Of a stretch of 64,000 nucleotides of DNA, positions 17,574 to 27,277 are shown piece after piece; positions within the stretch are counted from its first letter, which is position 1, and each line of letters begins with the position of its first letter. Under the pieces are notes generated by a model that made no database searches, had not been told where the DNA came from, and was given only the letters and a program-made list of their open reading frames with translations. This DNA comes from Kaistella solincola (GTDB lineage: Bacteria; Bacteroidota; Bacteroidia; Flavobacteriales; Weeksellaceae): NCBI RefSeq assembly GCF_000812875.1, contig NZ_JSYK01000002.1:591035-655034 (forward strand), read 5' to 3'. Made by a program: the position numbers and the translations under genes.

Positions 17574-18020
17574 TTAGGAAAGTAATTTTTTAGCCATTTC
17601 GGAGATGCTTTTTCCGTCGCTTTTTCCGGCAAGCGATTTACTCGCCACGCCCATTACTTTTCCTAAATCTTTGGCGCTTGTGGCGCCAGTTTGTGCGATG
17701 ATTTCTTTCATCGCGCTTTCCAGTTCTTCAGCAGATAATTGCTGAGGTAAAAATTTCTCGATGACTTTGGACTGCGCTTCTTCAACTTCCGCCAGGTCAT
17801 TTCTCCCCTGTGCCGTAAACTGGTCGAAAGAATCTTTACGCTGCTTAATCATTCGCTGTAAAATTGCGGTTTCCTGCTCTTCCGAAACTTCAGCACCTTT
17901 AGCTTCGGTTTTTAAAAGAAGAATTTGAGATTTTACCGCGCGAAGAGCATCCAAAGCAATTTTGTCTTTAGCGCGCATCGCGTCTTTTATCGCTTCGCTG
18001 ATAGTGTTTTCTAAACTCAT
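17574..18020 (-). CDS. GatB/YqeY domain-containing protein
   Basis: 148-residue stand-alone YqeY protein. The domain (whole protein; LRAVKSQILLLKTEAKG, MIKQRKDSFDQF, KVIEKFLPQQLSAEELE and DLGKVMGV) matches the tail domain of the GatB amidotransferase subunit, which contacts tRNA; the single-domain proteins have no firmly established function. It is the last gene of the dcw series, 11 nt after ftsZ, and is followed by the terminator. Confidence 0.93.
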   Translation of the reverse strand: MSLENTISEAIKDAMRAKDKIALDALRAVKSQILLLKTEAKGAEVSEEQETAILQRMIKQRKDSFDQFTAQGRNDLAEVEEAQSKVIEKFLPQQLSAEELESAMKEIIAQTGATSAKDLGKVMGVASKSLAGKSDGKSISEMAKKLLS

Positions 18021-18031
18021 GATTTTACTTA

Positions 18032-19840
18032 TTAATCTACGTCTTTATTTAAAAAACGGTTTTCGCGAACCTGCATTTTTCCGTTGCTGTCAGCTAAAAA
18101 ATTGTTGATTTTCTGCTCAGAAGCATTTTCCTGGCCGATAGAAATATTTTTTCTGCGGAATGCTGGTACAGTTTCGAACTCATTTTCAACTTCCATATTC
18201 TGGTAACGAGAATTGAATTCTTTTAATTTATTACGTCTTTCCTGAACTTTTTCGTTGGTTGGAGTTTTTGTGATGAAGGTGAAATCGCTTTCAGCCTCGA
18301 AGACATTATTTTCCTCAATTTGCGGTTCTGCAGGAATTACCGTTGGTTTCGCAGGTTCATCTTTAATAACAGCTTTTGGTTCCGGTTTTTCATAAACAGG
18401 TTCCTGAACCGGCTCATTGATTACAAAACTGAATTCTTCCACCGGTTTGGTTGGAATTTGTGAAGCGGGGATTTCCGCTTTTTTTTCTTCAGTTTCAAAA
18501 GTAAAAGCACGTGAAACTGGTTCATCAATTTGCTCCTCGGTGATGGTAAACAAATCGAATTCATTATTTACGTTATTCTGAGGCGTTTCAGAATCGTCCT
18601 TCGGAATTGGAAAACGGTTAATTTCAGTTGGAGTTTCTCTTTCAATTACCATTTTTTTTTCCACCGTATTCACTTTAAAATCAGTGCGCGGATAATCATC
18701 TTCGTCGTCCAGAATAAATAAATTACCTGCTGAAAGGTGATCTTTTTTCAAATCGGTTTCTTCATCAGGTTGAAAAAAAGACTCCTTTTTGCTCGAAGAA
18801 TCTCTCGAGTCAGAAAGTGTTAACTTCACTTTTTCGGTCACGCCGGAGTGTTTTTTATGATCTTTCGCAAAACCTGTAGCAATAACCAAAACGCTTACAG
18901 AATCGCCCAATTCTTCATCGGTACCAACCCCGAAAATAATATCAGCAGTGTTTCCGGCTTCGTCCTGGATATGATCCATAATAACTCCGATTTCGTCCAT
19001 GGTAACTTCTTCAGAACCACTTCGGATAAGAAGCAAGACGTTTTTAGCGCCGGTGATTTTGTTGTCATTCAATAACGGAGAATCAAGCGCTTTTTTTACC
19101 GCTTCTTCGGCCTTATTTTCGCCGGATGCAACACCGTTGGACATTAATGCCGTACCGGAATTTGCCAAAACAGATTTCGCATCACGGAAGTCAATATTTA
19201 CATCGAAATAGCCGGTAATAACTTCAGCCATGCCTTTCGCAGCATTTGTCAGAACCTCATCGGCTTTAGAAAAACCGGATTTAAAGCCTAAATTTCCGAA
19301 CTGCTGACGTAATTTATCATTATTAATGACAATCAGTGAATCCACATTATTTCTTAGTTTATCCAAACCAAGTTCCGCCTGCTCTAATCTTCTTTTACCT
19401 TCAAAACTGAAAGGTACGGTAACAATTCCTACGGTAAGGATGCCCATATCTTTGGCAACTTTTGCAATTACCGGCGCAGCTCCGGTTCCGGTTCCACCGC
19501 CCATTCCGGCAGTAATGAAAACCATTTTGGTATTTTGTCCCATTGCAGCTTTGATGTCTTCAATGCTTTCAATTGCAGCTTTTTCGCCAACTTCAGGATC
19601 GGCGCCCGCGCCCAAACCTTCGGTGATGGTGATTCCCAACTGAACTTTGTTGGCAACCGGGTTATTATCTAATGTCTGTGAATCGGTATTGCAAATCACG
19701 AAATCTACACCGTGAATGCCGCGCTCGTACATGTGTTTCAGCGCGTTGTTACCGCCGCCACCGACGCCTATTACTTTAATGATTGAAGAATTTCCTTTTG
19801 GTAAATCAAATGAAAATCCTGTCGTGCTTATGTTTTCCAT
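18032..19840 (-). CDS. ftsZ: cell division protein FtsZ
   Basis: 602-residue tubulin homologue that polymerises with GTP into the division ring. The GTPase signature is in ITAGMGGGTGTGAAPVI and the N-terminal region has IKVIGVGGGGNNALKHM. The linker after about residue 330 is very long, acidic and proline-rich. Toward the end, TVPAFRRKN resembles the conserved C-terminal FtsA-binding peptide but is followed by more than 40 residues. I start at the ATG at 19840 (MENISTTGF), 16 nt after ftsA; the frame extends 11 codons upstream into ftsA. Confidence 0.97.
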   Translation of the reverse strand: MENISTTGFSFDLPKGNSSIIKVIGVGGGGNNALKHMYERGIHGVDFVICNTDSQTLDNNPVANKVQLGITITEGLGAGADPEVGEKAAIESIEDIKAAMGQNTKMVFITAGMGGGTGTGAAPVIAKVAKDMGILTVGIVTVPFSFEGKRRLEQAELGLDKLRNNVDSLIVINNDKLRQQFGNLGFKSGFSKADEVLTNAAKGMAEVITGYFDVNIDFRDAKSVLANSGTALMSNGVASGENKAEEAVKKALDSPLLNDNKITGAKNVLLLIRSGSEEVTMDEIGVIMDHIQDEAGNTADIIFGVGTDEELGDSVSVLVIATGFAKDHKKHSGVTEKVKLTLSDSRDSSSKKESFFQPDEETDLKKDHLSAGNLFILDDEDDYPRTDFKVNTVEKKMVIERETPTEINRFPIPKDDSETPQNNVNNEFDLFTITEEQIDEPVSRAFTFETEEKKAEIPASQIPTKPVEEFSFVINEPVQEPVYEKPEPKAVIKDEPAKPTVIPAEPQIEENNVFEAESDFTFITKTPTNEKVQERRNKLKEFNSRYQNMEVENEFETVPAFRRKNISIGQENASEQKINNFLADSNGKMQVRENRFLNKDVD

Positions 19841-19856
19841 AGTATTGGTTTTTTTA

Positions 19857-21230
19857 TTATTCAACTTCTTCAAAGAATTTCTTTACACTTTCCATAATTT
19901 TCTGGCCGATGGTCAGTTTGTTGCGTCTTTTTTCGGCGCTGTGCGCGATGTGTTCTTCACGCGTCATTACTTCCTGCTGCTCGGTGTTTTCAACTGCAAC
20001 CGGTGTTTCGTTTTTCGGCGCTGTTTCGGCATTTTTTTCTTCAACAGGATGTGGTGCACCTTTTTTATCGCGAATTTTAAGACTTTCCATCAGCAAACCG
20101 ATAGAAGTTGCGAATTCCGGCCCTTTTAAAAGCTGGCTTTTGTCATTCACCACATATTCATTTGCAAAACCGATTCTGCTATCAAAACCTGTGGTGTAAT
20201 TTGCCAATTGCCGAAGGTGACGAAGATTTGAACCACCACCAGTCAATACGATTCCGGCGATCAATTTTTTCTTCTGTTCGAAAGCGCCGTAAGCTTTAAG
20301 TTCAGTGTTCACCATTTCCAGGATTTCTTCAACACGCGCGTTTACGATTTGCGCCAAAGTTTTTAAAGAAATTTCTTTGTCCGGTCTGCCGTGTAATCCT
20401 GGAATGGTTACAAAAGTGCTGTCTTTTTCAAGTTCGGGAACTGCAGAACCGAAATTTACCTTGAGCTTTTCAGCATGTTTTTCAATGATTGAACAACCTT
20501 CTTTGATATCTTCGGTAATAATGCCGCCACCGTAAGGAATTACACAGGTGTGGCGAATAATATTGTCTTTAAAAATCGCGATATCTGTAGTACCACCACC
20601 GATATCAACAATCGCCACACCGGCTTCTTTTTCTTCTTTGGTTAAAACCGCTTCAGACGAGGCTAAAGGTTCCAGCGTTAAAGCTTCCATTACTAAACCT
20701 GCTTCGCGAACACATCTTGCAATGTTTCGGATGCTGCCCATTTGGCCTACAACTACGTGGAAGTTGGCTTCCAGACGCGTTCCGTGCATACCAACAGGTT
20801 CCTGAATTTCACCTTGTGAATCTACCTTATATTCTTGCGGAAGAACGTGAATAATTTCTTCACCCGGTAACATTACCAACTGTTTTACCTGATCTTTTAA
20901 TTTCTCGATGTCGTCATCCGTGATGTATTGGTCCGGATTTTCGCGCATGATGTAGTCGGAGTGCTGCAGCGATCTGATGTGTTTGCCCGCAATACCTACC
21001 GTAACTTTGTGGATGGGAACTTCGGCGCTGGACTGGGCTTGTGCTACTGCAGACTTGATAGACTGTATGGTTTGCGAAATATTATTCACAATACCTTTGT
21101 GCACACCCAAACTTTTTGCGGTTCCAACGCCGAGGACTTCGATTTTTCCGTGGGCGTTTCGTCGGCCGACAATGGCCACAATCTTTGTGGTACCGATGTC
21201 TAAGCCTACTGAATACTCGTGATTTTCCAT
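19857..21230 (-). CDS. ftsA: cell division protein FtsA
   Basis: 457-residue actin-like protein that tethers FtsZ to the membrane. VGLDIGTTKIVAIVG is the phosphate-1 motif, VDIGGGTTDIAIF phosphate-2, and GIVLTGGGSNL the adenosine motif. The C-terminus, GQKIMESVKKFFEEVE, is the amphipathic membrane-targeting helix, separated from the core by a variable linker (about 380-430). It lies 30 nt after ftsQ and 16 nt before ftsZ. Confidence 0.97.
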   Translation of the reverse strand: MENHEYSVGLDIGTTKIVAIVGRRNAHGKIEVLGVGTAKSLGVHKGIVNNISQTIQSIKSAVAQAQSSAEVPIHKVTVGIAGKHIRSLQHSDYIMRENPDQYITDDDIEKLKDQVKQLVMLPGEEIIHVLPQEYKVDSQGEIQEPVGMHGTRLEANFHVVVGQMGSIRNIARCVREAGLVMEALTLEPLASSEAVLTKEEKEAGVAIVDIGGGTTDIAIFKDNIIRHTCVIPYGGGIITEDIKEGCSIIEKHAEKLKVNFGSAVPELEKDSTFVTIPGLHGRPDKEISLKTLAQIVNARVEEILEMVNTELKAYGAFEQKKKLIAGIVLTGGGSNLRHLRQLANYTTGFDSRIGFANEYVVNDKSQLLKGPEFATSIGLLMESLKIRDKKGAPHPVEEKNAETAPKNETPVAVENTEQQEVMTREEHIAHSAEKRRNKLTIGQKIMESVKKFFEEVE

Positions 21231-21260
21231 TTTATGTCGATTTGATTTTTAACATTTTCT

Positions 21261-22223
21261 TTACTCCACCTTAACCGTGGCTTTGCGCTTTGTCTCAGTT
21301 TTTTCCGGCGTTATAGCGACTTTTTTTTCTGATTTAGCCTCTGCCACTGTATTTTTTACCGGCTTTTTAGCCGTTTTTTTCGTATTTGCCGAACTTGCAG
21401 AAACACTGCTTTTCTTTTCAGCCTTTTCTTTTCTCTCCGCTATAACCGGCAATTTTGCCAATTCTTTTTTTCCTACGGAAATAATGCTGTCGTTTTCCTC
21501 GAATGATGGGTTTAAAGTCGTAACGATTTGATTATCATATTTTAAAGATACTTTCGTATACTTTTCCGGCGACTGATAAATCAGATATTTATTTACAAAA
21601 GCTTTAAAACCTTTTACTTTCAAGTCGATATTTTCCAGATCACCTATTTCAACTTTAAAATTTCCTTCGCTGGTTAAAAGGTTATAATCGTTTTTGGTTT
21701 TTGAAACACCGATGAAATATTTCCTGCTGAAATCATCTTTATTTATTTTATTGATGAGTTCTGCAAGCTGCACATATTCCGCCTTTTTCACATTTCCTGT
21801 TACAAGCATACACGGAAACGAATAGTTTTTCGAAATCGGAAATTCTACGCCTTTTTCATCAACATAGAAATCTTCACCATTTTTAGTCAACCGGAAAGCA
21901 GGCACGCGCTGTTTGATATTTAAATTCAGATTTCCGTTAAGGTTTAGATAGACATTCGCGCTGTCCACACCCGGAAGATTGTTGAGTTTCTTTTCAAGTT
22001 CCGGAATATTAATATCTCCCACTTTCTTCGTTGGATTCGATTTTTTTACGAGCTCTTTTACCTCTTTTTCGTCAATAAAATAAACCGGTTCTTTGGTTTC
22101 CGTCATCTTCACCGAAACCTTTTCCATCGGTTTTTCATTGAATCTTTTCAACGAGAAACTCAACAGAAATCCGAAAGTGATTACTGTGACTAAAATTTTT
22201 AATATTCTGAATTTCTTTTTCAT
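21261..22223 (-). CDS. ftsQ: cell division protein FtsQ/DivIB
   Basis: 320-residue single-pass protein. An N-terminal membrane helix (ILVTVITFGFLLSFSL) is followed by a periplasmic POTRA-like region (LEKKLNNLPGVDSANVYLNLNGNL) and the beta domain, then a Lys/Ala/Thr-rich tail of about 60 residues that looks disordered. FtsQ connects cytoplasmic and periplasmic divisome parts through FtsL. It overlaps the end of murC by 4 nt. Confidence 0.9.
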   Translation of the reverse strand: MKKKFRILKILVTVITFGFLLSFSLKRFNEKPMEKVSVKMTETKEPVYFIDEKEVKELVKKSNPTKKVGDINIPELEKKLNNLPGVDSANVYLNLNGNLNLNIKQRVPAFRLTKNGEDFYVDEKGVEFPISKNYSFPCMLVTGNVKKAEYVQLAELINKINKDDFSRKYFIGVSKTKNDYNLLTSEGNFKVEIGDLENIDLKVKGFKAFVNKYLIYQSPEKYTKVSLKYDNQIVTTLNPSFEENDSIISVGKKELAKLPVIAERKEKAEKKSSVSASSANTKKTAKKPVKNTVAEAKSEKKVAITPEKTETKRKATVKVE

Positions 22224-23581
22224 TCGTTCTCAGAAAGCCATTCTACAATTCCGTCGTACAAAGTGTCGATATTTCCGGCACCAACCGTCAGCAAAACGTC
22301 AAAATCCTTTTCTTTTATTTTATCAAAAGCGTCCGTTAGGGTAGAAACTTCTTTATTTTTAAGTTCTATTTTTTCCGATAACCAGTCGGAAGTTATTCCG
22401 TCGAAACTTTCCGGAAGTTCACGCGCCGGATAAATATCAAGCAAAATAAGTTGATCTGCTTTAGCCAAACTTTCCGCAAAACCATCAGCAAAATCTCGCG
22501 TTCTGCTGAAAAGATGGGGCTGAAAAACCACCAATAATTTTTTTTCAGGATAAAAGGTTTTTATTGAGCCAATTACCGCATTAAGTTCAGTTGGATGATG
22601 CGCATAATCATCGATATAAATTTTCCCGCTTGTGAACTGATGTTTGGTGTAACGTCTTTTAATTCCTTTAAAACTGGCAATTCCAGATTTTAAAGTTTCG
22701 AAATCCACACCGAAAGAATTTAATAAAGCTATTGCGGCTGTGGCATTTTCAACATTATGAATTCCCGGAATTTCCCATAAAAAGCCCGGAATTTTTTTCT
22801 CACCATGGTGAAAATCAAAGGAAATTTTATCGCCCTTTTCCTGGATATTATCCGAATAAAAATCTGCTACTTCATTTACAGCGTAGGTTTTCGCGTCACG
22901 ACCGATGTCTATTCCTTTTCTTACAAAAAGCTGCTGTTCGGACGGAACTAAATCTGCGAAATCCTGAAATCCTTTTTGGATTGTCGCATTGTCACCATAA
23001 ATATCGAGATGATCAGCATCGGTTGAGGTTATTACCGCCCAATCCGGTGAAAGGGTGAGAAAACTTCTGTCATATTCATCAGCTTCAACCACTGAAATTT
23101 CATCGCCGTTGAAGAAAAAATTCGATTTAAAATTTTCGGCAATTCCGCCTAAAAAACATGAAAATGGCAAATTTGCTTCTTTGCAAAGATGCGCAACCAA
23201 AGATGAAGTCGTGGTTTTTCCGTGCGTTCCGGCAATTGCAATGCTTTTGGTTTTTTCGGTAATCATGCCGAGAACTTTCGCTCTTTTTAAAATATCAAAA
23301 TTTTGGGCGTTAAAATGGCTTAAAATTTCTAATTTCTTAATTGCAGGCGTGAAAATCACCAACGTATTTTCCAGTGTTAAACCGTTGATTTTTTCATTAA
23401 TTACATCTTCAAAAACAATATCAATTCCTTCAGACTGCAGCGCTTCCGTCAGTTTTGTCGGCATCTTGTCGTAACCGAGCACTTTTTTTCCCGACGCATT
23501 GAAATAGCGCGCTAAAGCGCTCATCCCGATGCCGCCGATCCCAACGAAGTAGAAATTCTGATATGTGGTTAACGGTTTCAT
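22220..23581 (-). CDS. murC: UDP-N-acetylmuramate--L-alanine ligase
   Basis: 453-residue Mur ligase adding L-alanine to UDP-MurNAc. The N-terminal FVGIGGIGMSALARYF is the UDP-binding glycine motif, IAGTHGKTTTSSLVAHL the ATP P-loop, and VVEADEYDRSFL the metal/catalytic region. DDYAHHPTELNAVI near residue 310 is MurC-specific. Both ends overlap neighbours by 4 nt (murG upstream, ftsQ downstream), so translation is coupled. Confidence 0.96.
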   Translation of the reverse strand: MKPLTTYQNFYFVGIGGIGMSALARYFNASGKKVLGYDKMPTKLTEALQSEGIDIVFEDVINEKINGLTLENTLVIFTPAIKKLEILSHFNAQNFDILKRAKVLGMITEKTKSIAIAGTHGKTTTSSLVAHLCKEANLPFSCFLGGIAENFKSNFFFNGDEISVVEADEYDRSFLTLSPDWAVITSTDADHLDIYGDNATIQKGFQDFADLVPSEQQLFVRKGIDIGRDAKTYAVNEVADFYSDNIQEKGDKISFDFHHGEKKIPGFLWEIPGIHNVENATAAIALLNSFGVDFETLKSGIASFKGIKRRYTKHQFTSGKIYIDDYAHHPTELNAVIGSIKTFYPEKKLLVVFQPHLFSRTRDFADGFAESLAKADQLILLDIYPARELPESFDGITSDWLSEKIELKNKEVSTLTDAFDKIKEKDFDVLLTVGAGNIDTLYDGIVEWLSENE

Positions 23582-24696
23582 AATGATTTGATATCTAATA
23601 TAGAGAAGATTTCGCCCACAATTTCTTCTGTAGCATCTGGTTTTGCGAAAAATTTCAGGTTATCAGACATTTCTTTTCTCAAGTTTTCATCTTCGCAGAT
23701 TTCCACCAAAGTCTTCCAGAACTTTTCTGTCATTTCCGAATCTTTTACCATTTTAGCGGCATTTTTTTCAACCAAAGTCTGGGCATTTTTGGTTTGATGA
23801 TCTTCTGCAGCAAACGGAAACGGCACCAAAAGCAAAGGTTTTTGCGCCATCGCCAATTCTGAAATTGCAATTGCGCCGGCGCGCGATACAATAACGTCTG
23901 CCGCCGAATAAGCAAGCGCCATATCTGAAATAAATTCTTTTAATAAAATTTGGTCCCTAAAAGAGGAAATTTTTTCGTTTTGGCTCAAATTACTAAAATC
24001 GAGTTTTCCGGTTTGCCAGATAAGCTGGTAACCGTTTTCTATCACTTTACCGAGGTTTTCCTGCCAGCCATTATTTAAAGTTCTTGAACCTAAAGAACCA
24101 CCAACCGAAAGTATCGTCAGTTTTTCGGGGTTTAAACCGAGTTTTTTCTTGGCTTGCGAAGTTTCTTCCAAATCGGTAATGATATTTTTCCGGACGGGAT
24201 TTCCGAAAAAAAAGGTCTTTGAATGCGGAAAAAAATGATTCATCGCCGGATAAGCCGTGAAAACCGCTTTTGCTTTTCTTCCCAGAAAAATATTGGTTTT
24301 TCCGGGCAAGGAATTCTGTTCCTGAACAAAAATCGGAATATCCGAAGTTGCCGCCATATAAAGCGCCGGCCCACTGGCAAAGCCGCCAGTTCCGATAGCA
24401 AAATCGGGCTTGAATTCTTTAATGGTTTTACGCGCTTTTGCTAAACTCGAAATCAGTTTATAAGGTAATTTGAAATTATTCAGAAGATTTCCGCGGTCGA
24501 ATCCAGCGATATTTAAACCGACGATTTTAAAACCGGCTTGCGGAACTTTTTCCATTTCCATTTTGCCTTCGGCACCGATGAACAGAAATTCTGCTGTCGG
24601 AAACCGTTTCTGGATTTCCTGCGCAAGGGCAATGGCCGGGAAGATATGTCCTCCGGTTCCGCCCCCGCTCATTAGAATTTTAAGTATTTTGCTCAT
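23578..24696 (-). CDS. murG: UDP-GlcNAc--lipid I GlcNAc transferase MurG
   Basis: 372-residue peripheral membrane GT-B glycosyltransferase converting lipid I to lipid II. Signatures: MSGGGTGGHIFPAIALA at the N-terminus, IGTGGFASGPALYMA, EQNSLPGKTN, and ADVIVSRAGAIAISELAM with LVPFPFAAEDHQTKNA in the donor domain. It lies 3 nt after ftsW and overlaps murC by 4 nt. Confidence 0.97.
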   Translation of the reverse strand: MSKILKILMSGGGTGGHIFPAIALAQEIQKRFPTAEFLFIGAEGKMEMEKVPQAGFKIVGLNIAGFDRGNLLNNFKLPYKLISSLAKARKTIKEFKPDFAIGTGGFASGPALYMAATSDIPIFVQEQNSLPGKTNIFLGRKAKAVFTAYPAMNHFFPHSKTFFFGNPVRKNIITDLEETSQAKKKLGLNPEKLTILSVGGSLGSRTLNNGWQENLGKVIENGYQLIWQTGKLDFSNLSQNEKISSFRDQILLKEFISDMALAYSAADVIVSRAGAIAISELAMAQKPLLLVPFPFAAEDHQTKNAQTLVEKNAAKMVKDSEMTEKFWKTLVEICEDENLRKEMSDNLKFFAKPDATEEIVGEIFSILDIKSL

Positions 24697-24699
24697 CGG

Positions 24700-25923
24700 T
24701 TATGCGATATCATTTATTTCTTCAATACTTTGTTTTTTGCCCATTCCTTCTTCATCATAAACCTGGATTCTGGAACTTACATTGAGGATAATTCCGAGTT
24801 GAATATAAGTCACCAACATTGAGGTTCCACCGTAGCTGATTAAGGGCAAAGGTTGTCCCGTCACAGGAATTAAATTAATAGCAACCGCAATATTCACTGC
24901 AAGCTGCACGAATATCATTGTGCCGAGACTCAGCACAAGTAAACTTCCGAAAAAAGCCGGCATTTTGCTGGCAATCATCACAATTCGGATAATCATTATT
25001 AAATACAGCGCGATTAAAAACGTGGCGCCAATAAAACCATATTCTTCCACAATAATTGCGAAAATAAAATCCGAAGCAGACTGCGGAAGCATTTGTTTCA
25101 AAGCACTTTTCCCAGGTCCCATTCCGGCGATGCCGCCGTGAACGATCGCGGCTTTTGCCTGCATAATCTGGTAATTTTTTGCTTTATCAGCTTCATCCTC
25201 AATCTGATTATCTTTTTTCGTAAAGGTTTCCACACGGCTCATCCACGTGTGTACACGGTTGTTTCCGATTAAATCGGTTTTTAAAGCTAAGAACATGAAA
25301 ATTCCAATCACCACTGAAGATAATCCAACGAAACCAAAAATATATTTACGGTCCAGCTGGCCAACCAACATTACGATCATCGAAACCATTAAAATCATTA
25401 AAGCCGTGGAACCGTTATCTTTTGCTACAAGACCAAAAACCAGCAAAACAGGCCCGAAAACGTAGAATATATTTTCGATCGGGAGGCGCTGTCTTTTTAT
25501 TTTTTTGGTTAAATATCTGCAGAGATAAATTACCAACATCAGATAGGCAAACGACGAAGGCTGAAAGGAAATCGGAGTGCCCGGAATTTTTAACCAACGC
25601 GAAGCTGAAGCTCCGTCAATTGTCTGCCCCGAAACCATAGTCAGTAGAAGCAAAACCACTGTTAATGCTAACAAAATACTGCTGAGCTTGCCGATATATT
25701 CGTATTTTACAACACCCACAAACCGCATAATCACGAGACCAAGCACGACGAAGAAAGTGTGCTTGATGAGGTGCGAAGTGGTAGTTCCGCTGTTTACAAT
25801 ATATTCCAAATTAGAACTTGCGGAATAGACGGGAAATATGGAGAAGAACGAAATCAGTAAGATGACGCTCCACAGCACTTTATCGCCTTTCAGCAGTTCG
25901 AATTTGTTATCGCTGTCCTGCAT
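24700..25923 (-). CDS. ftsW: SEDS glycosyltransferase FtsW
   Basis: 407-residue SEDS-family membrane protein with about ten helices. It polymerises lipid II into septal glycan with FtsI. Typical SEDS elements are TIDGASASRWLKIPG, the large extracellular loop with GGIAGMGPGKSALKQMLPQS, DFIFAIIVEEYGFIG and GQPLPLISYGGTSM. Its place between murD and murG in the dcw order supports FtsW rather than RodA. Confidence 0.95.
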   Translation of the reverse strand: MQDSDNKFELLKGDKVLWSVILLISFFSIFPVYSASSNLEYIVNSGTTTSHLIKHTFFVVLGLVIMRFVGVVKYEYIGKLSSILLALTVVLLLLTMVSGQTIDGASASRWLKIPGTPISFQPSSFAYLMLVIYLCRYLTKKIKRQRLPIENIFYVFGPVLLVFGLVAKDNGSTALMILMVSMIVMLVGQLDRKYIFGFVGLSSVVIGIFMFLALKTDLIGNNRVHTWMSRVETFTKKDNQIEDEADKAKNYQIMQAKAAIVHGGIAGMGPGKSALKQMLPQSASDFIFAIIVEEYGFIGATFLIALYLIMIIRIVMIASKMPAFFGSLLVLSLGTMIFVQLAVNIAVAINLIPVTGQPLPLISYGGTSMLVTYIQLGIILNVSSRIQVYDEEGMGKKQSIEEINDIA

Positions 25924-25925
25924 TT

Positions 25926-27272
25926 TTAGTTGAGGATTTTTTCATTATTTTTTAAAACTTCGCTTTTAAACTGATTTCCGCGATCTTCGTAATTATCAAA
26001 AAGATCGAAACTCGCGCAGCAAGGTGATAAAAGTACAGTGTCACCTTCTATCGCCAAAGATTTTGAAACTTTTATCGCTTCCTGCATGCTGGAAGTGCTG
26101 TAAATCAAATCTTTTTTATCCTTGAAAAAGTCGATAATTTTCTGGTTATCAATTCCTAAGCACACAATTGCTTTTACTTTTCTTTTCACCAAATCTTCAA
26201 TTTCGGTGTAATCATTTCCTTTGTCCACGCCGCCAACAATCCAAACGGTGGGTTGATTCATACTTTCGAGCGCGAAATATGACGCATTTACGTTCGTTGC
26301 CTTGCTGTCATTAATGAAAGTCACGCCGTTGATTTTCGCAACCTGCTCCAAACGGTGTTCAACCGCCTGGAATGTCATTAAAGAATTCCGTATACTTTCA
26401 TTGCTGATATGCAGGATTTTACTAGCAATTGAAGCTGCGAGGCTGTTTGCAATATTGTGATTTCCAACCAAGGCGAGTTCCGCGATTTTCATTGAAAATT
26501 CTTCCTCTATTTTCACCACAATTTTGTCTTTATTTATAAAGCCTCCCTCCGGAAGTTTTTCGTGAGTTGAAAACGGAATTTTGGTTGCATTAATGGCCAA
26601 TTTTTCCAAAATTTTCATGCTCATTTCGTCATCTTTATTGTAGATGAAAAAATTATCATTCTCCTGGTTTTCCGCGATGCGGAACTTTGCAAGCGCGTAC
26701 TCGTCGTAGTTGTAATTATACTGGTCCAGATGGTCTTTGCTTAAATTCAATAAAAGCGAGATAAAAGGCCGAAAATTTTGAATGTCATCAAGCTGAAAGG
26801 AACTTACTTCCAGAACGTAATAGTCGAAGTTTTCATCAGCAACCTGGCGCGCAAAACTTTTTCCGATGTTTCCAGCCAATCCAACTTTTAAATCGTCGTT
26901 TTTCAGGATGTGATAAATAAGCGATGTTGTCGTGGTTTTTCCGTTACTTCCGGTTATTGCAATGATTTTCGCTGTGGTAAATTCTGCTGCAAATTCAATT
27001 TCAGATGATAATCGAATTCCTTTCTGGTTGATTTTATAAATAATTTCAGCCTTTTTCGGAATTCCGGGCGATTTTATAACCCAATCTGCTTTTAAAATCC
27101 GTGCTTCATCGTGTTTACCTTCTTCAAACTCAATTTCAGCATCGATAAGCTGTTTTTTGTATTCATCTTTAATCACACCTTTATCCGAAAGAAAAACATT
27201 CAAGCCTTTCTTCTTTGCCAAATATGCTGCGCCTACACCACTTTCCCCGCCACCTAAAACAACTATTTTCAT
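25926..27272 (-). CDS. murD: UDP-N-acetylmuramoyl-L-alanine--D-glutamate ligase
   Basis: 448-residue Mur ligase adding D-glutamate. VVLGGGESGVGAAYLA binds UDP, ITGSNGKTTTTSLIYH is the ATP P-loop, and LEVSSFQLDDI and NLSKDHLDQYN are MurD-specific. FINDSKATNVNASYFAL and LLSPCCASFDLFDNYEDRGN are C-terminal domain signatures. Two nt separate it from ftsW and 5 nt from mraY. Confidence 0.97.
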   Translation of the reverse strand: MKIVVLGGGESGVGAAYLAKKKGLNVFLSDKGVIKDEYKKQLIDAEIEFEEGKHDEARILKADWVIKSPGIPKKAEIIYKINQKGIRLSSEIEFAAEFTTAKIIAITGSNGKTTTTSLIYHILKNDDLKVGLAGNIGKSFARQVADENFDYYVLEVSSFQLDDIQNFRPFISLLLNLSKDHLDQYNYNYDEYALAKFRIAENQENDNFFIYNKDDEMSMKILEKLAINATKIPFSTHEKLPEGGFINKDKIVVKIEEEFSMKIAELALVGNHNIANSLAASIASKILHISNESIRNSLMTFQAVEHRLEQVAKINGVTFINDSKATNVNASYFALESMNQPTVWIVGGVDKGNDYTEIEDLVKRKVKAIVCLGIDNQKIIDFFKDKKDLIYSTSSMQEAIKVSKSLAIEGDTVLLSPCCASFDLFDNYEDRGNQFKSEVLKNNEKILN

Positions 27273-27277
27273 TTTTT

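Noticed and set aside
19326..19643. Plus-strand frame opposite ftsZ
   Set aside because: Antisense to a well-supported gene; composition follows the ftsZ codons.
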